Below are positions 1 through 6,387 of a DNA stretch of 6,387 nucleotides, piece after piece. A program made the position numbers and the translations under genes. The stretch lies in NCBI GenBank assembly GCA_052143655.1, contig JBKQSL010000512.1, forward strand, positions 1-6,387, read 5' to 3'. Numbering within the stretch: position 1 is the stretch's first letter; every line of letters begins with the position of its first letter. Under the pieces are notes generated by a model. That model did not search any database, was not told the DNA's origin, and saw nothing but the letters and a program-made list of their open reading frames with translations. This DNA comes from CAVSUR01 sp052143655. Its GTDB lineage: Bacteria; Actinomycetota; Actinomycetes; Streptosporangiales; Streptosporangiaceae.

Positions 1-28
1 CGGGCGACGTAGCCTGACCGTTTTCTTG

Positions 29-34
29 TACACT
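29..34 (+). promoter_or_regulatory. possible -10 box upstream of the tRNA-Ala gene
   Basis: TACACT fits the actinobacterial -10 consensus TANNNT and lies 45 bases upstream of the tRNA, a reasonable distance for a leader trimmed by RNase P. It follows a short T-rich run, unusual for this GC-rich DNA. I see no convincing -35 box at 16-18 bases upstream, so this is a weak call. The rest of positions 1-79 shows no gene. Confidence 0.22.
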
Positions 35-79
35 GGCGTGGCGCTGCGGGCCGAAGGTACTCCGGCGGCAGCCACCCAA

Positions 80-152
<73 letters not shown>

Positions 153-232
153 CCCGAAAGACCAGGTCAGGGCCTACTTCCAAGCCCGGCTAGGAAGCCG
201 CCAAGATCGTCCGACCGTGATTTGACCGTCAT

Positions 233-431
233 GGTGAACGTGGACCGCCGCCACGTGGCACCACGGATTGGCCTGCGATGGCACATCGGGCGGACGTGTC
301 CGTGGTGCGCCTTGAACAGGCTGGCGCGTCTTTTGTCAGAGTTTGCCGACGCACCGTAGTTGTCCCCAGGACCTTGATGCGATGAAGAAGCGGGCCTCCG
401 CTTCTGGCGGATGCTGGAAGGTGCAAGCGTC
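233..431 (+). ncRNA. candidate IS110 bridge RNA (5' stem-loop plus two large loops)
   Basis: Three nested, non-crossing units can be drawn. (1) A 5' stem-loop: 238-243 pairs with 251-256, with a 7-base loop. (2) A first large loop: a perfect 10-bp stem 258-267 with 299-308, internal-loop strands 268-275 and 289-298, and an inner 5-bp hairpin 276-280 with 284-288. (3) A second large loop: 348-352 with 427-431 continues as 353-355 with 420-422 across a 4-base bulge, then 366-369 with 414-417, then an 8-bp hairpin 386-393 with 398-405 with loop GCCT. IS110-group bridge RNAs have a 5' stem-loop, a target-binding loop and a donor-binding loop, and lie upstream of the transposase, as here. The length (about 200 bases) is close to the roughly 177 nt of the IS621 RNA. 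The exact ends, the guide assignments and expression are inference. A competing stem (323-330 with 348-355) could form instead of part of unit 3, and 233-236 with 259-262 competes with unit 2. Confidence 0.45.
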
Positions 432-457
432 CGTCTCCACCAGGCAGGGAGGCCCTT

Positions 458-724
458 ATGAATGGAGAGTACGCCGGGCGGCAGGTCGTCGGTATGGATC
501 TGCACCGGCGCCGCAGTGTGCTGGTCCGGATGAGCGAGGATGGCCAGAAGCTGGGCACCGCCCGGATCAGCAACAGCCCGGCCGCGCTGCGCGCTGAGCT
601 CGCCCGCGCCGGGGAGAACCCGAGGGTGGTGCTCGAAGCGACATACGGGTGGTACTGGGCGGCGGACACCCTGGCGGCTGCCGGGGCGGAGGTGCACCTG
701 GCGCATCCGCTGGGCATGAAGGGA
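458..724 (+). pseudogene. IS110-family transposase, N-terminal 89 codons only
   Basis: IS110 transposases are DEDD (RuvC-like) recombinases that work with a bridge RNA. This fragment shows the start of the RuvC-like domain: VVGMDLHRRRSV with the first acidic residue D14, then VVLEATYGWYW with the second acidic residue E60, then the HLAHPLGMKG segment at residues 80-89. In intact members this leads into the block with the third and fourth acidic residues (KND..DA) and, much later, the serine-containing C-terminal domain. Both are missing, whereas the family is usually about 350-420 residues. After codon 89 the frame runs six foreign codons to a TGA at 743-745. The ATG at 458 is supported by GGGAGG at 447-452, five bases upstream. 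The product cannot be catalytic. Confidence 0.85.
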
Positions 725-1984
725 ACGCAAACGGTCTTCAGTTGACAGTGGCGGCGTGCCGCTGCTGGCTGGCGTCGGCCCGAGCTGGGGTGTCCGGCGG
801 TGCGTGTGATCACCGTCTGGCGGGTTGTCGAGCGGGATGCGCAGCCGGATTTTCACGTGCCAGCCGGTGACCTGGACGTCTTCGATGAGCAGCCGCAGTA
901 GTTCTTGCCGCTGCGCGGGGTCGAGCTGGTCGGTGACGGCGCGGACACGGGTGGCGAAGCTCTCGACGCCGTGGCGGAGCCGGCTGCCGCGGGCGAGGTC
1001 GGCGCGCTCGGCGGCGAGGCTGGCGCGCTTGTGATCGAGTTCGCGCTGCCGTGCGGTGATCGCGGCGGCGCGGCGCTGCAGTTCGGGCATGTCGATCAGC
1101 CCGGCCTGGTAGAGGTCGACGAGCCGGCGGTGCTCGCCGCGGGCGGCCTCGAGCTTGCGGTCGAGGCGGGCCAGCTCGGCGGCGAGCAGCTGGTCGTCGG
1201 GGACCGGGGCGTGCACCGCGATGGCCTGCTCGCCGGCCAGCAGCAGGCCGGGGCCGGGCAGGGCGGCGCGTACCTGTCCGAAGACGAACTCGTCGAGGGC
1301 GCCGGCGCGGATGTTGCGCTCGGGGCAGCGCCGGTCCTGGCCTCCGGCGCGCAGCGGGTCGTGGTTGTGGCAGTAGTAGTACCGGTGCCAGGTGCCGTTG
1401 CGGCCGCGCATCTTGTGGCAGCTGGTGCCCACGCCGCAGGGCCCGCATCTGACCAGGCCGCGCAGCAGCCAGGCGCCGGGTTCGGCGCGGCGCGGGCTCC
1501 ACTTGGTGTTGCCGGTGCTGACCTTGCCGGCGGCCTCGAACGTCTCGTCGGCGATGATGGCCGGGCAGCTGATCGCGATCCAGTCGGCGCGGGGGCGGGG
1601 CACCTGGCGGGAGTGGTGGCCAGGCCGCCGGTCCGGGACGGCCTCGGTGCGGTTGAAGTAGGTGCGGCCGATGTAGGCCTCGTTGCGCAGCATCCGGTCC
1701 AGGGTCGAGGTGCCCCGCACGGCGCGGCTGCCGGCGGGGGTGGGCACGGCGCCGGTGCTGAGCTGGCGGCAGATCTGGCGAATGGTGGTCCCGGCGGCCC
1801 GCTCGGCGAAGATCCGCCGCACCACCGCGGCCTCGGGCTCGAAGATTTCCAGGTGCGCGGGGTCGTCTGGGCCGCGGGGGATGCGCCGGTAGCCGTAGGG
1901 CGCCTTCCAGGAGATCACCTCGCCGGCGCGGGCGCGGAGCAGCTTGCCCCGCCGGTACCGTTCGCCGATCTTGGCCCGCTCGTA
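722..1984 (-). pseudogene. large serine recombinase remnant lacking the catalytic N-terminal domain
   Basis: About 421 codons remain of a large serine recombinase (integrase/transposase type that recombines att sites through a serine-DNA link). Reading from 1984 leftwards, the first residues, YERAKIGERYRRGK, match the linker helix that ends the resolvase catalytic domain. The recombinase domain follows (WKAPYGYRR, then the SxxxRMLRNEAYIG block), then a zinc ribbon with four cysteines in C-x2-C...C...C order (about residues 180, 183, 205 and 220), a coiled coil (about 262-337) and a C-terminal strand region ending DRLRSL. The roughly 130 N-terminal residues with the active serine are absent: in-frame TAG and TAA lie at 1985-1990, exactly where homology ends. 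An internal GTG at 1918 could start translation but would still lack catalysis. Left of 722 the frame stays open through unrelated IS110 antisense sequence, so the normal stop codon is probably also lost. Confidence 0.92.
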
Positions 1985-1985
1985 C

Positions 1986-3209
1986 TATTACGGGCAGATC
2001 GGCCAGCTCAACGAAGCAGTGAGCGCGGCCCTCGCGGCCCGGGCCATCCAGGAGCGGACGCGGTTCACCGACGATTGGAACGCTGCTGTCCCGTTGATCC
2101 TTCTGCGTGTCTATCCGTGCCTGGAAGACTTCCAGGCCGTGGAGCGTGAGGCGGCGGCGGCGCTGGCGATGCCCGAGCTCAGCGAACCGGCCAGGCTGGT
2201 GCTGGTGCCCGGCGCGCAGGCGCTGGCTTGGTTCGAGTCCGGCCGCCTCGCTGAAGCCGCCGATGCCGCGGCAACCGCCGAGGCAGCTGCCGGGCGGCTG
2301 GGATTTGACCAGCATTTCTTCGCCGTGGATTACCTGCGCGTCCTGGCCGGCCTTGCGCTGGAGCGGCGGGATCTCGACACGGCGGAGCAACTTACCGAGC
2401 GAGCGCTGTCGATAACGGAGCGGCGGCGGCCCATCTTTGAGTTCCTCACGCTGCTCGACCGGGCCGGGATCTGGGCGGCCCGCGGGCAGATCCGCGACGC
2501 GCTGGCCACTGTCGAGGCGGCCCGCGCCGTCCTGGCCGGGACCGGGCCGGTGCTGCAGGCGCGGGCCGATGAGCTTGAGGCGCTGATGCGCCTGCTGCTC
2601 GGCGATCTGCGCTCCGCAACTGAGCTGGCCGACGGGCTGCCCGCCGGGCGCCGCGATCTGCTGCTGGCCCGGATTGCGCTGGCTGCGGGCGATCACCAGG
2701 CCGCGCATGAGTACTTGCAGGCGCCTTCGCTGGATGACCTGACACCGCGGCGCACGCTGGTGTGTCAGCTACTCCTGGCTGCGGCCGCGATCGAGCGCGA
2801 TGACCCCATGACGGCCAGCATCCTGGGCGGCGCCCTCCAGACAGCCCGCCAGCAGTGCTTCCTCAACACGGTCGTCACGACCTCGCCCCAGGTGACGAGT
2901 TACCTGGTTGAGCATTCGAAACGAATGCGACCGGACCCGTTCATCGAGCACCTGATCGCCGCGGCTCTCGAGGTGCGCGCCGCCCAGGCGGACGCGCTCC
3001 GGTCCGGTCACGTGCTTGCCGGGCCGCTGACCACTGCCGAGCTGCGCATCCTGAAGCTCCTGCCCACCGGCACCTATCTGCAAATGGCCGCCACTCTGTA
3101 CATCTCGCGCAACACGGTAAAGACCCATCTCCGGTCGATCTATCAGAAACTCGGTGTGACGTCGCGCTCCGAGGCCATCGAGCGGGCCGTCGACCTGCGT
3201 CTGCTCTGA
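1986..3209 (+). pseudogene. MalT/LAL-type LuxR-family regulator, C-terminal half
   Basis: Intact proteins of this group (about 850-950 residues) have an N-terminal P-loop ATPase, a long helical TPR-like region and a C-terminal LuxR helix-turn-helix that binds DNA. Here only about 407 codons remain. The alpha-helical repeats start at YYGQIGQLNEAV and run to about 3020. They include an Ala/Leu-rich repeat region and the FLNTVVTTSPQVTSYLVEH...RPDPFIEHLIAAALEVRAAQ block common before the DNA-binding domain in these regulators. The HTH spans about 3024-3206: PLTTAELRILKLL, then the NTVKTHLRSIYQKLGV recognition-helix signature, ending DLRLL and TGA. Walker motifs are absent. Upstream the frame runs back into antisense recombinase DNA (a TTG at 1944 is fortuitous), so the native start is gone. 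No internal stop or frameshift is seen, so the truncation may be recent or the HTH half may still be made from an internal start. Confidence 0.85.
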
Positions 3210-3474
3210 GTCTGCGCCCACCGGGGAAGCAACGGCTCCAGATGGTGCCGCGCTGAGGTCTGCTACGGCGAGCGGTGCTGCCATGACCGCCGAAGCCGCC
3301 GGATGGGCGGGAATCACCCCTGAAAGGGTGACGACACCCCGAGAGGGCCGGAACAGGATACGGGAAAGGCGTGACGAACAGGAGCGGCAGCACATGACGG
3401 TCACGCGTCAATATGCCGCATGGTCCTCGTGAGGGCGCCCAGAACAATGCCAGGGTCCGAGGAAGGAAACGATC
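3210..3474. other. intergenic region between the regulator remnant and the membrane protein gene
   Basis: No convincing gene is seen. Besides the repeats at 3315-3347, there is an inverted repeat TGACG/CGTCA (3395-3399 with 3406-3410) and a 12-codon open frame from ATG 3394 to TGA 3432 with only a weak ribosome site. The last 16 bases hold the ribosome-binding site of the next gene. A promoter for that gene presumably lies here, but I cannot place one with confidence. Confidence 0.5.
3315..3347 (+). repeat. tandem CACCCC-N-GGG elements upstream of the DUF7144 gene
   Basis: CACCCCTGAAAGGG (3315-3328) and CACCCCGAGAGGG (3335-3347) are near-copies whose starts are 20 bases apart, about two helical turns. 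Each is itself a small inverted repeat; the first extends to a 6-bp stem TCACCC/GGGTGA (3314-3319 with 3326-3331). They sit about 130 bases upstream of the gene at 3475. Such spacing suits a tandem operator bound on one DNA face, but they could also be weak RNA hairpins. No regulator is identified. Confidence 0.35.
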
Positions 3475-3861
3475 ATGGATAGGCGTGGCGGAGGGTGGGT
3501 AGTTTTCGCGGCCATCGTGCTGAGCGTGGCGGGCGTGATGCGGTTCTTCGACGCGATCTGGGCCTTCAGCTATCACGGGGTGCTGCCGGAAAATCTCGAG
3601 GGTGCGATCTTCGGGCACAGCCTCAAGACCTACGGCTGGGTCTATCTGGTCGTGGCAGTCGTGCTGCTGCTGTGCGGGTTCCTAGTGCTCACCGGGTCGC
3701 AGGTCGGCCGGTGGGTCGGGCTCGCCGCCGGAGCGATCGGATGCATCAGTGCCATCTGGTGGATGCCGTACTACCCGATCTGGTCGCTGACCTACATTGC
3801 CATCGGCGCCCTTGTGATCTACGCGCTCGCCGCGTACGGAGGTAAAGCCGAAGCTGCCTAG
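3475..3861 (+). CDS. DUF7144-type four-helix membrane protein
   Basis: This 128-residue integral membrane protein has unknown function. It opens with MDRRGGGWVVFAAIVLSVAGV and shows four hydrophobic segments: about residues 8-30, 52-73, 77-97 and 99-121. The third is followed by WWMPYYPIWSL, which resembles the (F/L)LPYYPVWS motif of the actinobacterial DUF7144 family. An aromatic segment near RFFDAIWAF and the YGWVYL start of helix 2 also fit that family, as does the length. The ATG at 3475 is supported by GAGGAAGG (3459-3466), eight bases upstream. The first loop (about 31-51) is mostly polar and is the only sizeable soluble part. The gene stands alone: a truncated regulator lies upstream, and a gap with a possible terminator separates it from the ATPase. 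The family assignment is from recalled motifs; the function is not known. Confidence 0.85.
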   Translation: MDRRGGGWVVFAAIVLSVAGVMRFFDAIWAFSYHGVLPENLEGAIFGHSLKTYGWVYLVVAVVLLLCGFLVLTGSQVGRWVGLAAGAIGCISAIWWMPYYPIWSLTYIAIGALVIYALAAYGGKAEAA

Positions 3862-3862
3862 C

Positions 3863-3880
3863 GGGCCGTGGGCGCGGCCT
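3863..3880 (+). terminator. weak possible terminator after the DUF7144 gene
   Basis: GGCCG (3864-3868) pairs with CGGCC (3875-3879) around a 6-base loop, with an outer G-T pair (3863-3880). It starts two bases after the stop codon and is followed by TCTT, only a short T run. Actinobacterial terminators often lack long U tracts, so a role in termination is plausible but unproven. Confidence 0.35.
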
Positions 3881-4045
3881 TCTTGGCGTTCGTATTCATG
3901 GTCCTCGTCCACGAGACCCGTATCAGCCATGTAGTACCGCCGATGTTCCATTGGGCTGGGCGGACGGCCTGGGCAGGTTCACCCCAGGGAGCAGGCCACG
4001 AATGCCAAAGTGGCGGACAGCCGGGCTGACGGGGACGGGCACCAG

Positions 4046-4072
4046 CCGGACAGGGCGCAGGCGCCGTCCTGG
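4046..4072 (+). other. strong hairpin in the leader region of the P-type ATPase gene
   Basis: GGAC (4048-4051) pairs with GTCC (4066-4069), and after a 2-base bulge GGCG (4054-4057) pairs with CGCC (4062-4065) around a CAGG loop. CC (4046-4047) can pair with GG (4071-4072) across a one-base bulge. It lies 62 bases before the ATPase start. It could be a terminator of read-through transcription or a leader structure. The rest of the 3862-4134 gap shows no supported gene. Confidence 0.35.
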
Positions 4073-4134
4073 GTTCGCAGGGCCCGGCCCAAGGACCAGC
4101 CGGCTTAGCCCAAGTCCGGATCGGAGGCTTAGAC

Positions 4135-6387
4135 ATGGCAGTGCAAGCCGGCGCCACGGGACAGTCAGCCACGGCGAGCCGGGACTGGTACTCGTGCTCC
4201 CCGGATGAGGTGATCGCGGCATTCGACGTCGATGCGGCCGTGGGGCTAACTGCCGTGCGGGCGGCTGAGCTGCTGGGCGCGAAGGGCCCGAACGCGCTGC
4301 CGGAGGAGAAGCCGAAGCCGGGGTGGCGCCGGTTCCTTGAGGAGTACCGCAGTTACATGCAGATCATCCTGGTCGGCGCCGCGGTGGTCTCGCTGGTGAT
4401 CAAGGAGTGGAGCACCGGGGTCTTGCTGGTGCTGCTGACGGTGCTGAACGCGGTGGTCGGGCTGCGGCAGGAGGGCAAGGCCGAAAGCGCGATGAACGCG
4501 CTGAAGTCGATGATGAAGGCGACCGCCCGGGTGCGGCGGGACGGGGCCGAGTCTGAGATCCCGGCTGAGCAGCTGGTCGCCGGCGATGTGGTGCTGATCG
4601 CCGCCGGGGATCAGGTGTCGGCCGATGGCCGGATCATTGCGGCGAGCGCGCTGCAGATTGATGAGTCGGCGCTGACCGGGGAGAGCACTCCGTCAGCCAA
4701 GGACGCCGAGACACTGGCCGGTGACCGGCTGGGCCCAGGTGATCAGAGCAACATGGCGTTCATGAACACTCCGGTCACGCACGGCAGCGGCATCGTGATC
4801 ATCACCGGAACGGGCGCCGGCACCGAGCTAGGGAAGATCTCCGGGATGCTGTCGGCCACGGCCAGGGAGGAATCGCCCCTGACCAGGGAGCTCAACAGGC
4901 TCACATTGTGGATCGCGGCGGCGGCCGGCCTGACCATGATCGTTATGTTCATCCTGGGCCGTCAGCGCGGTCAGGCGTGGGACGCGCTGTTCGTCAGGGC
5001 GATCTCGCTGGCCATCGCGGCCGTTCCCGAGGCGCTGCCCACGGTGACGCAGACGATTTTGTCGCTCGGCGGGGTCGACCTGGCCAAGCGCAACGCGATC
5101 GTGAAGGACCTGCCCTCGGTCGAGACGCTGGGGTTCACCTCGGCCATCAACTCCGACAAGACCGGCACCCTGACGATGAATCAGATGACCGCCGTCGAGG
5201 TGGTAGACCCGACCGACCGCTTCACGATCTCCGGCATCGGATACGGTCTGGAGGGCAAGGTCCATCATGTCGCGGGCGCCACGGCCACCGTCGAGGACGC
5301 GATCCTTCCTTATCTCGTCGCCAGCGACGCCACGCTCGTCGACGGCAAGATGGTCGGCGATCCCACCGAGGGCGCCTTGCTCGTGCTGGGCCACAAGGCC
5401 GGGCTGGACATCGACGGTACCCGCGAGAGCCTGCCCCGGCTGGCTACCCTCCCGTTCGACCCCACCTACAAGCTGATGGCCACCTTCAACTCAGCCGCTG
5501 ACGCGTCCGGCCGCCCGGTCGTGCGGTGCTTCGTCAAAGGCGCGGCGCCGGCGGTGATGTCCCGCGCGGCCACCGCCCTGTCGGGCGGCAAGGCCATCCC
5601 GTGGGATACCGGCCTGAGCGAGCGGGCCCGGGCTCACATGGAGCGCATGGAAGGCGCGGGCCAGCGGGTGATGGCCGCGGCCACCCGGGACCTCGATCCG
5701 GCCGACTTCACCGCGGACGGCGACCTGCTCGGCTACGTCACCGATCTGCAGATGACCAGCCTGGCCGGCATGGTTGACCCGCCCCGGGACGAGTCCACGG
5801 CCGCGGTGGCCAGTGCCCAGGCCGCCCACATCCGGGTCCGAATGGTGACCGGCGATGACGTGATCACCGGCGCGGCCATCGCCAAGCAGGTCGGCATCGG
5901 CGGCGAGGCCATCCTGGGCGCCGACTTCGCTGCCCTGCCCGAGGCCGAGCGGCTGGCCCGCATCGACGGGATCGGCGTCGTCGGCCGGGTCGCCCCCGAG
6001 CACAAGGTCCTCCTGGCCGACACGCTGAAGAAGAAGGGCGACGTCGTGGCCATGACCGGCGACGGCGTCAACGACGCCCCGGCCATCAAGGCGGCCGACA
6101 TCGGGATCGCCATGGGCACCGGCACGGAGGTGGCCAAGAACGCCGGCCGGATGATCCTGTCCGACGATAACTTCGCCACGATCGTCTTCGCGGTGGAGCA
6201 GGACCGCAAGATCTACGACAACCTAACCAAGTACATCCGGTTCGTGTTGGTGCTGTTGGTCGTCTTCGTCCTGACCTTCCTGGGCGCGACCCTGTTCAAC
6301 ATCGCCGCCGGCGAGCCGTTCACGCCCGCGCAGGTTCTCTGGATCCACTTCGTGGTCAACGCTCCGTTCGGCTTCGCGCTCGGCTTC
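4135..6387 (+). CDS. P2-like cation-transporting P-type ATPase, C-terminus cut by window edge
   Basis: This is a membrane pump that uses ATP, through an aspartyl-phosphate intermediate, to move cations. The 751 visible residues hold, in order: a cation-ATPase N-terminal domain (about 16-75), M1/M2 (about 83-125), an actuator domain with TGES at 181-184, M3/M4 with PEALP at 298-302, the phosphorylation motif DKTGT at 341-345 (D341 is phosphorylated), DPTEGALL and KGA (468-470) in the nucleotide-binding domain, TGDD at 572-575, GDGVNDAPAIKAADIGIAMG from 642, and M5 and the start of M6. The ATG at 4135 follows GGAGG (4123-4127) at seven bases. No stop or frameshift is seen; about 150 residues (the end of M6 to M10) probably lie beyond the window. 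The M4 glutamate (E299) is kept, but the M6 block reads WIHFVVNAPFG and M5 has hydrophobic residues where SERCA has N768/E771. The transported ion is therefore unclear, and calcium or magnesium labels would be guesses. Confidence 0.96.
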   Translation, partial: MAVQAGATGQSATASRDWYSCSPDEVIAAFDVDAAVGLTAVRAAELLGAKGPNALPEEKPKPGWRRFLEEYRSYMQIILVGAAVVSLVIKEWSTGVLLVLLTVLNAVVGLRQEGKAESAMNALKSMMKATARVRRDGAESEIPAEQLVAGDVVLIAAGDQVSADGRIIAASALQIDESALTGESTPSAKDAETLAGDRLGPGDQSNMAFMNTPVTHGSGIVIITGTGAGTELGKISGMLSATAREESPLTRELNRLTLWIAAAAGLTMIVMFILGRQRGQAWDALFVRAISLAIAAVPEALPTVTQTILSLGGVDLAKRNAIVKDLPSVETLGFTSAINSDKTGTLTMNQMTAVEVVDPTDRFTISGIGYGLEGKVHHVAGATATVEDAILPYLVASDATLVDGKMVGDPTEGALLVLGHKAGLDIDGTRESLPRLATLPFDPTYKLMATFNSAADASGRPVVRCFVKGAAPAVMSRAATALSGGKAIPWDTGLSERARAHMERMEGAGQRVMAAATRDLDPADFTADGDLLGYVTDLQMTSLAGMVDPPRDESTAAVASAQAAHIRVRMVTGDDVITGAAIAKQVGIGGEAILGADFAALPEAERLARIDGIGVVGRVAPEHKVLLADTLKKKGDVVAMTGDGVNDAPAIKAADIGIAMGTGTEVAKNAGRMILSDDNFATIVFAVEQDRKIYDNLTKYIRFVLVLLVVFVLTFLGATLFNIAAGEPFTPAQVLWIHFVVNAPFGFALGF

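Larger units (their letters stand above)
174..724 (+). mobile_element. left part of an IS110-family insertion sequence, right part lost
   Basis: The segment contains a long structured non-coding leader followed by the start of a DEDD transposase, the layout of the IS110 group, in which the guide RNA is encoded between the left end and the gene. The right boundary is sharp: transposase similarity ends at codon 89 (722-724) and serine recombinase sequence takes over on the other strand. The left boundary is my guess. IS110 elements lack classical terminal inverted repeats and often recombine at a CT core; a CT occurs at 174-175 within GGGCCTACTTCC. A short inverted repeat (177-181 with 193-197) lies just inside. 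No right end or target duplication is visible, so the element cannot move on its own. Confidence 0.6.

Noticed and set aside
167..721. Continuation of the recombinase reading frame on the - strand for about 185 more codons
   Set aside because: This stretch is antisense to the IS110 leader and transposase, has no recombinase similarity after DRLRSL and reads as low-complexity Arg/Pro/Ser-rich protein. It is open only because of high GC.
905..2149. Long + strand open frame (414 codons) across the recombinase
   Set aside because: It is a Gly/Ala-rich translation with no recognisable domain, antisense to a clear recombinase remnant, and spans the recombinase/LuxR junction. It is a GC-rich shadow frame.
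810..2708. Long - strand open frame (632 codons) across both remnants
   Set aside because: It is an Arg/Pro/Ala-rich translation in the wrong frame of the recombinase and antisense to the LuxR remnant. No domain is seen.
3394..3432. 12-codon open frame upstream of the DUF7144 gene, a possible leader peptide
   Set aside because: The ribosome site is weak, there is no run of regulatory codons, and there is no attenuator-like pair of hairpins after it.
2769..3618. - strand open frames opposite the end of the LuxR remnant and the DUF7144 gene
   Set aside because: No family resemblance and no ribosome site; fully explained by the + strand genes.
4075..4110. GGCCC/GGGCC-rich dyad before the ATPase, considered as a DosR/DevR-type box
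   Set aside because: It does not fit the GGGAC...GTCCC arrangement, and GC-rich palindromes of this size arise often by chance here.

Overview
This window looks like chromosomal DNA from a high-GC actinobacterium. The coding sequence has a strong G/C third-position bias, the tRNA gene does not encode its CCA end, and the best family matches are typically actinobacterial: a MalT-like LuxR regulator, a DUF7144-type small membrane protein and a large serine recombinase ending in a DRLRSL tail. No species can be named from the sequence.

Left third (1-1984): an intact tRNA-Ala(GGC) is followed directly by a patch of decayed mobile DNA. First comes the left part of an IS110-family element: a structured non-coding leader (about 174-457) and the first 89 codons of a DEDD transposase (458-724). 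The leader folds on paper into a 5' stem-loop, a first large loop on a 10-bp perfect stem and a second large loop. This is the order of parts described for IS110 bridge RNAs, and it is the most interesting feature here. The transposase stops abruptly where a large serine recombinase remnant begins on the opposite strand (722-1984). That remnant keeps the recombinase domain, zinc ribbon, coiled coil and C-terminus but has lost the whole N-terminal catalytic domain.

Middle (1984-3474): the recombinase breaks off at in-frame stop codons exactly where the C-terminal half of a MalT/LAL-type LuxR regulator opens on the + strand (1986-3209). The regulator keeps its helical repeats and an intact LuxR DNA-binding domain but has no ATPase half and no start of its own. 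Three truncated genes therefore meet at two sharp junctions, a mosaic of deletions and insertions (or, less likely, an assembly chimera). A 265-base gap follows, carrying two CACCCC-type repeats 20 bases apart.

Right half (3475-6387): two ordinary-looking genes on the + strand. One encodes a four-helix DUF7144-type membrane protein. The other encodes a P2-like cation-transporting P-type ATPase that is cut by the window edge after 751 codons. The ATPase has all catalytic motifs (TGES, DKTGT, KGA, GDGVND), but the M5/M6 residues that bind calcium in SERCA-type pumps are replaced, so its ion should not be assumed. The two genes are separated by about 270 bases with hairpins, so they are probably separate transcription units. 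The mobile-element patch does not reach into them.
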